From: Hyphomicrobium sp.
GTDB lineage: Bacteria; Pseudomonadota; Alphaproteobacteria; Rhizobiales; Hyphomicrobiaceae
Length of the DNA stretch: 64,000 nt
Assembly (NCBI GenBank): GCA_016716675.1
Contig: JADJVG010000003.1
Location: 124,001 to 188,000, forward strand
Direction: 5' to 3'
The notes below the pieces were generated by a model. The model saw only the letters and a list, made by a program, of their open reading frames with translations. It did not search any database and was not told the origin of the DNA. Position numbers and translations under genes: made by a program. Positions 62,394 through 64,000 of this stretch are shown in pieces; position 1 is the stretch's first letter, and each line of letters starts with the position of its first letter.

Positions 62394-64000
62394 ATGAATT
62401 TTGAACGCTACACCGATCGCGCCAAGGGCTTCGTTCAGTCGGCCCAGTCGCTCGCACTGAGAGAGAACCACCAGCAATTCACCCCCGAACACGTTCTAAA
62501 GGTGCTGCTCGACGATTCCGAAGGGCTCGCCAGCGGACTTATTCAACGTGCCGGCGGCGACGCCAAGGCGGCGCTTGCAGCCGTCGAGCGTTCGCTTGGC
62601 AAGCGGCCGAAGGTATCGGGGAGCGGCGGCGGTCAAATTTATCTGGCGCCGGAGACTGCGCGCGTTTTCGACGCAGCTGAGAAGGCCGCCGACAAAGCCT
62701 CCGATAAATTCGTAACAGCAGAGCGGCTTCTGCTGGCAATTGCGGCTGACGTCGCGACCGACGCGGGCAAGGCGTTGAAGGACGCCGGCGTAACCGCCAA
62801 CAATTTGAATACGGCCATCAACGAGATCCGCAAGGGCCGCACGGCTGACAGTGCGTCTGCCGAGCAATCGTACGATGCCTTGAAGAAGTATGCACGCGAT
62901 CTGACGGAAGCGGCCGCAGCCGGCAAGCTTGATCCAGTGATCGGCCGCGACGAGGAAATCCGCCGCACCATTCAAGTGCTGTCGCGGCGCACGAAGAACA
63001 ATCCCGTTCTGATCGGTGAGCCGGGCGTCGGCAAGACCGCGATCGCGGAAGGTTTGGCGCAGCGCATCGTTAAGGGCGACGTGCCGGAAAGTCTGAAACA
63101 CAAAAAGCTCTTGTCGCTCGACATGGGCTCGCTGATCGCGGGCGCCAAGTATCGTGGCGAATTCGAGGAGCGGCTGAAAGCCGTGCTGTCGGAAGTGCAG
63201 TCCGAAGCGGGCGGCATCATTCTGTTCATCGATGAGTTGCACACCATCGTCGGCGCCGGGAAATCCGAAGGCGCGATGGATGCCGGCAATCTGCTGAAGC
63301 CCGCGCTGGCGCGTGGCGAGCTGCATTGCGTCGGCGCGACCACGCTCGATGAATACAAAAAGCACATCGAAAAGGATGCGGCGCTGGCGCGGCGTTTCCA
63401 GCCGGTGTTCGTCAACGAACCGACGGTCGAAGACACCATCTCGATCCTGCGCGGCTTGAAAGAGAAGTACGAGCTGCATCACGGCGTGCGCATCACTGAC
63501 AGCGCGCTGGTGGCGGCGGCGACGCTCTCGCACCGCTACATCACCGATCGGTTCCTGCCCGACAAGGCTATCGACCTTGTCGACGAAGCCTCGTCGCGCC
63601 TCAGAATGCAGGTGGATAGCAAGCCGGAAGCCCTCGATGTCATCGATCGCGATCTCATGCAGATGATGATCGAGCGCGAAGCCTTGCGCAAAGAAACCGA
63701 TGCGGCGTCGAAGGATCGACTGGCCAAGCTCGACAAGTCGATTGCCGATTTGCAGGAGCAGTCGCAGGCGATGACGGCGCGCTGGGAAGCGGAAAAGAAC
63801 AAGCTCGGTTCGGCTCAAAAGATTAAGGAAGAGCTGGACGCGCGGCGTAACGAACTCGAGCAGATGCAGCGCAAGGGCAACTTGGCGCGGGCGGGCGAGC
63901 TTGCTTACGGCGTCATTCCCGACCTCGAAAAGAAACTGGCCGGCATCGAAGGCGCGGACGGTAAGGGCGCCATGCTCGAAGAAGCCGTGACGCCGGATCA
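62394..64000 (+). CDS. clpB: Disaggregase ClpB (partial, right edge)
   Basis: Starts at the ATG 62394 (AAGGGA upstream): MNFERYTDRAKGFVQSAQSL. Features seen: N-terminal Clp_N double repeat (ENHQQFTPEHVLKVLLDD, FVTAERLLLAI), first AAA domain with Walker A GEPGVGKT at 208-215, Walker B ILFIDELHT, arginine region LARRFQPVFV, and the coiled-coil M-domain (ALRKETDAASKDRLAKLDKS). The window ends about 536 codons in; the second AAA domain lies outside. It resolves protein aggregates with DnaK and is usually heat-shock induced. No stop or frameshift is seen in the visible part. Confidence 0.97.
   Translation, partial: MNFERYTDRAKGFVQSAQSLALRENHQQFTPEHVLKVLLDDSEGLASGLIQRAGGDAKAALAAVERSLGKRPKVSGSGGGQIYLAPETARVFDAAEKAADKASDKFVTAERLLLAIAADVATDAGKALKDAGVTANNLNTAINEIRKGRTADSASAEQSYDALKKYARDLTEAAAAGKLDPVIGRDEEIRRTIQVLSRRTKNNPVLIGEPGVGKTAIAEGLAQRIVKGDVPESLKHKKLLSLDMGSLIAGAKYRGEFEERLKAVLSEVQSEAGGIILFIDELHTIVGAGKSEGAMDAGNLLKPALARGELHCVGATTLDEYKKHIEKDAALARRFQPVFVNEPTVEDTISILRGLKEKYELHHGVRITDSALVAAATLSHRYITDRFLPDKAIDLVDEASSRLRMQVDSKPEALDVIDRDLMQMMIEREALRKETDAASKDRLAKLDKSIADLQEQSQAMTARWEAEKNKLGSAQKIKEELDARRNELEQMQRKGNLARAGELAYGVIPDLEKKLAGIEGADGKGAMLEEAVTPD

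Noticed and set aside
1..64000. CRISPR arrays, rRNA genes, complete insertion sequences, prophage genes
   Set aside because: I looked for regularly spaced direct repeats, rRNA-like stretches, intact transposases and phage structural genes and found none.

Overview
The window looks like part of the chromosome of an alphaproteobacterium close to the Hyphomicrobiales (Rhizobiales). The evidence is gene content and order: a coiled-coil alphaproteobacterial porin, the small SDHAF4/DUF1674 protein, the order rsmB - heparinase-like gene - purH, the order ubiG < > lysC - ptsP - (HTH + one TM protein) - prfA - prmC, and a DUF4167 protein upstream of clpB. I cannot name the genus from sequence alone.

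Region A (1-10 kb) is a quinoprotein (PQQ) catabolic locus. It holds a LuxR-type DNA-binding domain cut by the left edge, an MFS transporter, a porin, a monohaem cytochrome c and a divergent PQQ alcohol dehydrogenase on the minus strand. On the plus strand follow an acetoacetyl-CoA synthetase-type ligase, a SoxYZ-like fused carrier (frameshifted) and a YVTN beta-propeller protein. The inferred logic is uptake through the porin, periplasmic oxidation with electrons passed to the cytochrome, and CoA activation of the acid product inside the cell.

Region B (10-14 kb) is an island with IS3-family debris and an MBOAT + SGNH O-acylation pair. Region C (14-19 kb) is an Old Yellow Enzyme / SDR / alpha-beta hydrolase / quinone-oxidoreductase cluster, divergent from a TetR repressor with a clear palindromic operator between them. 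Region D (20-25 kb) carries an APC permease, a universal stress protein, a class I amidotransferase and a glutaminase. Region E (25-32 kb) carries redox and stress genes: two DUF488 proteins, a Rieske-FAD reductase, GTP cyclohydrolase I, a cupredoxin, a group III truncated haemoglobin with a membrane partner, and a sensor-less histidine kinase.

Region F (32.7-64 kb) is mostly core genome, denser and visibly richer in GC: an EVE protein with a methyltransferase, acs, a TadG-like protein, SDHAF4, htpX, rsmB, the heparinase-like gene, purH, an Atg22-type MFS protein, two TPM proteins with lemA, a repetitive secreted protein, a Usp/DUF2267/CBS operon, PEBP, pcm, a small lipoprotein, ubiG, lysC, ptsP, prfA, prmC, DUF4167, and clpB running off the right edge.

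At least five genes (SoxYZ-like carrier, MBOAT, amidotransferase, Rieske-FAD reductase, prmC), and perhaps two more, are each broken by what a single-base change in a short homopolymer would repair. The changes go in both directions. This pattern suggests residual indels in the assembly more than a run of real pseudogenes, so these genes should be read as probably intact until checked.
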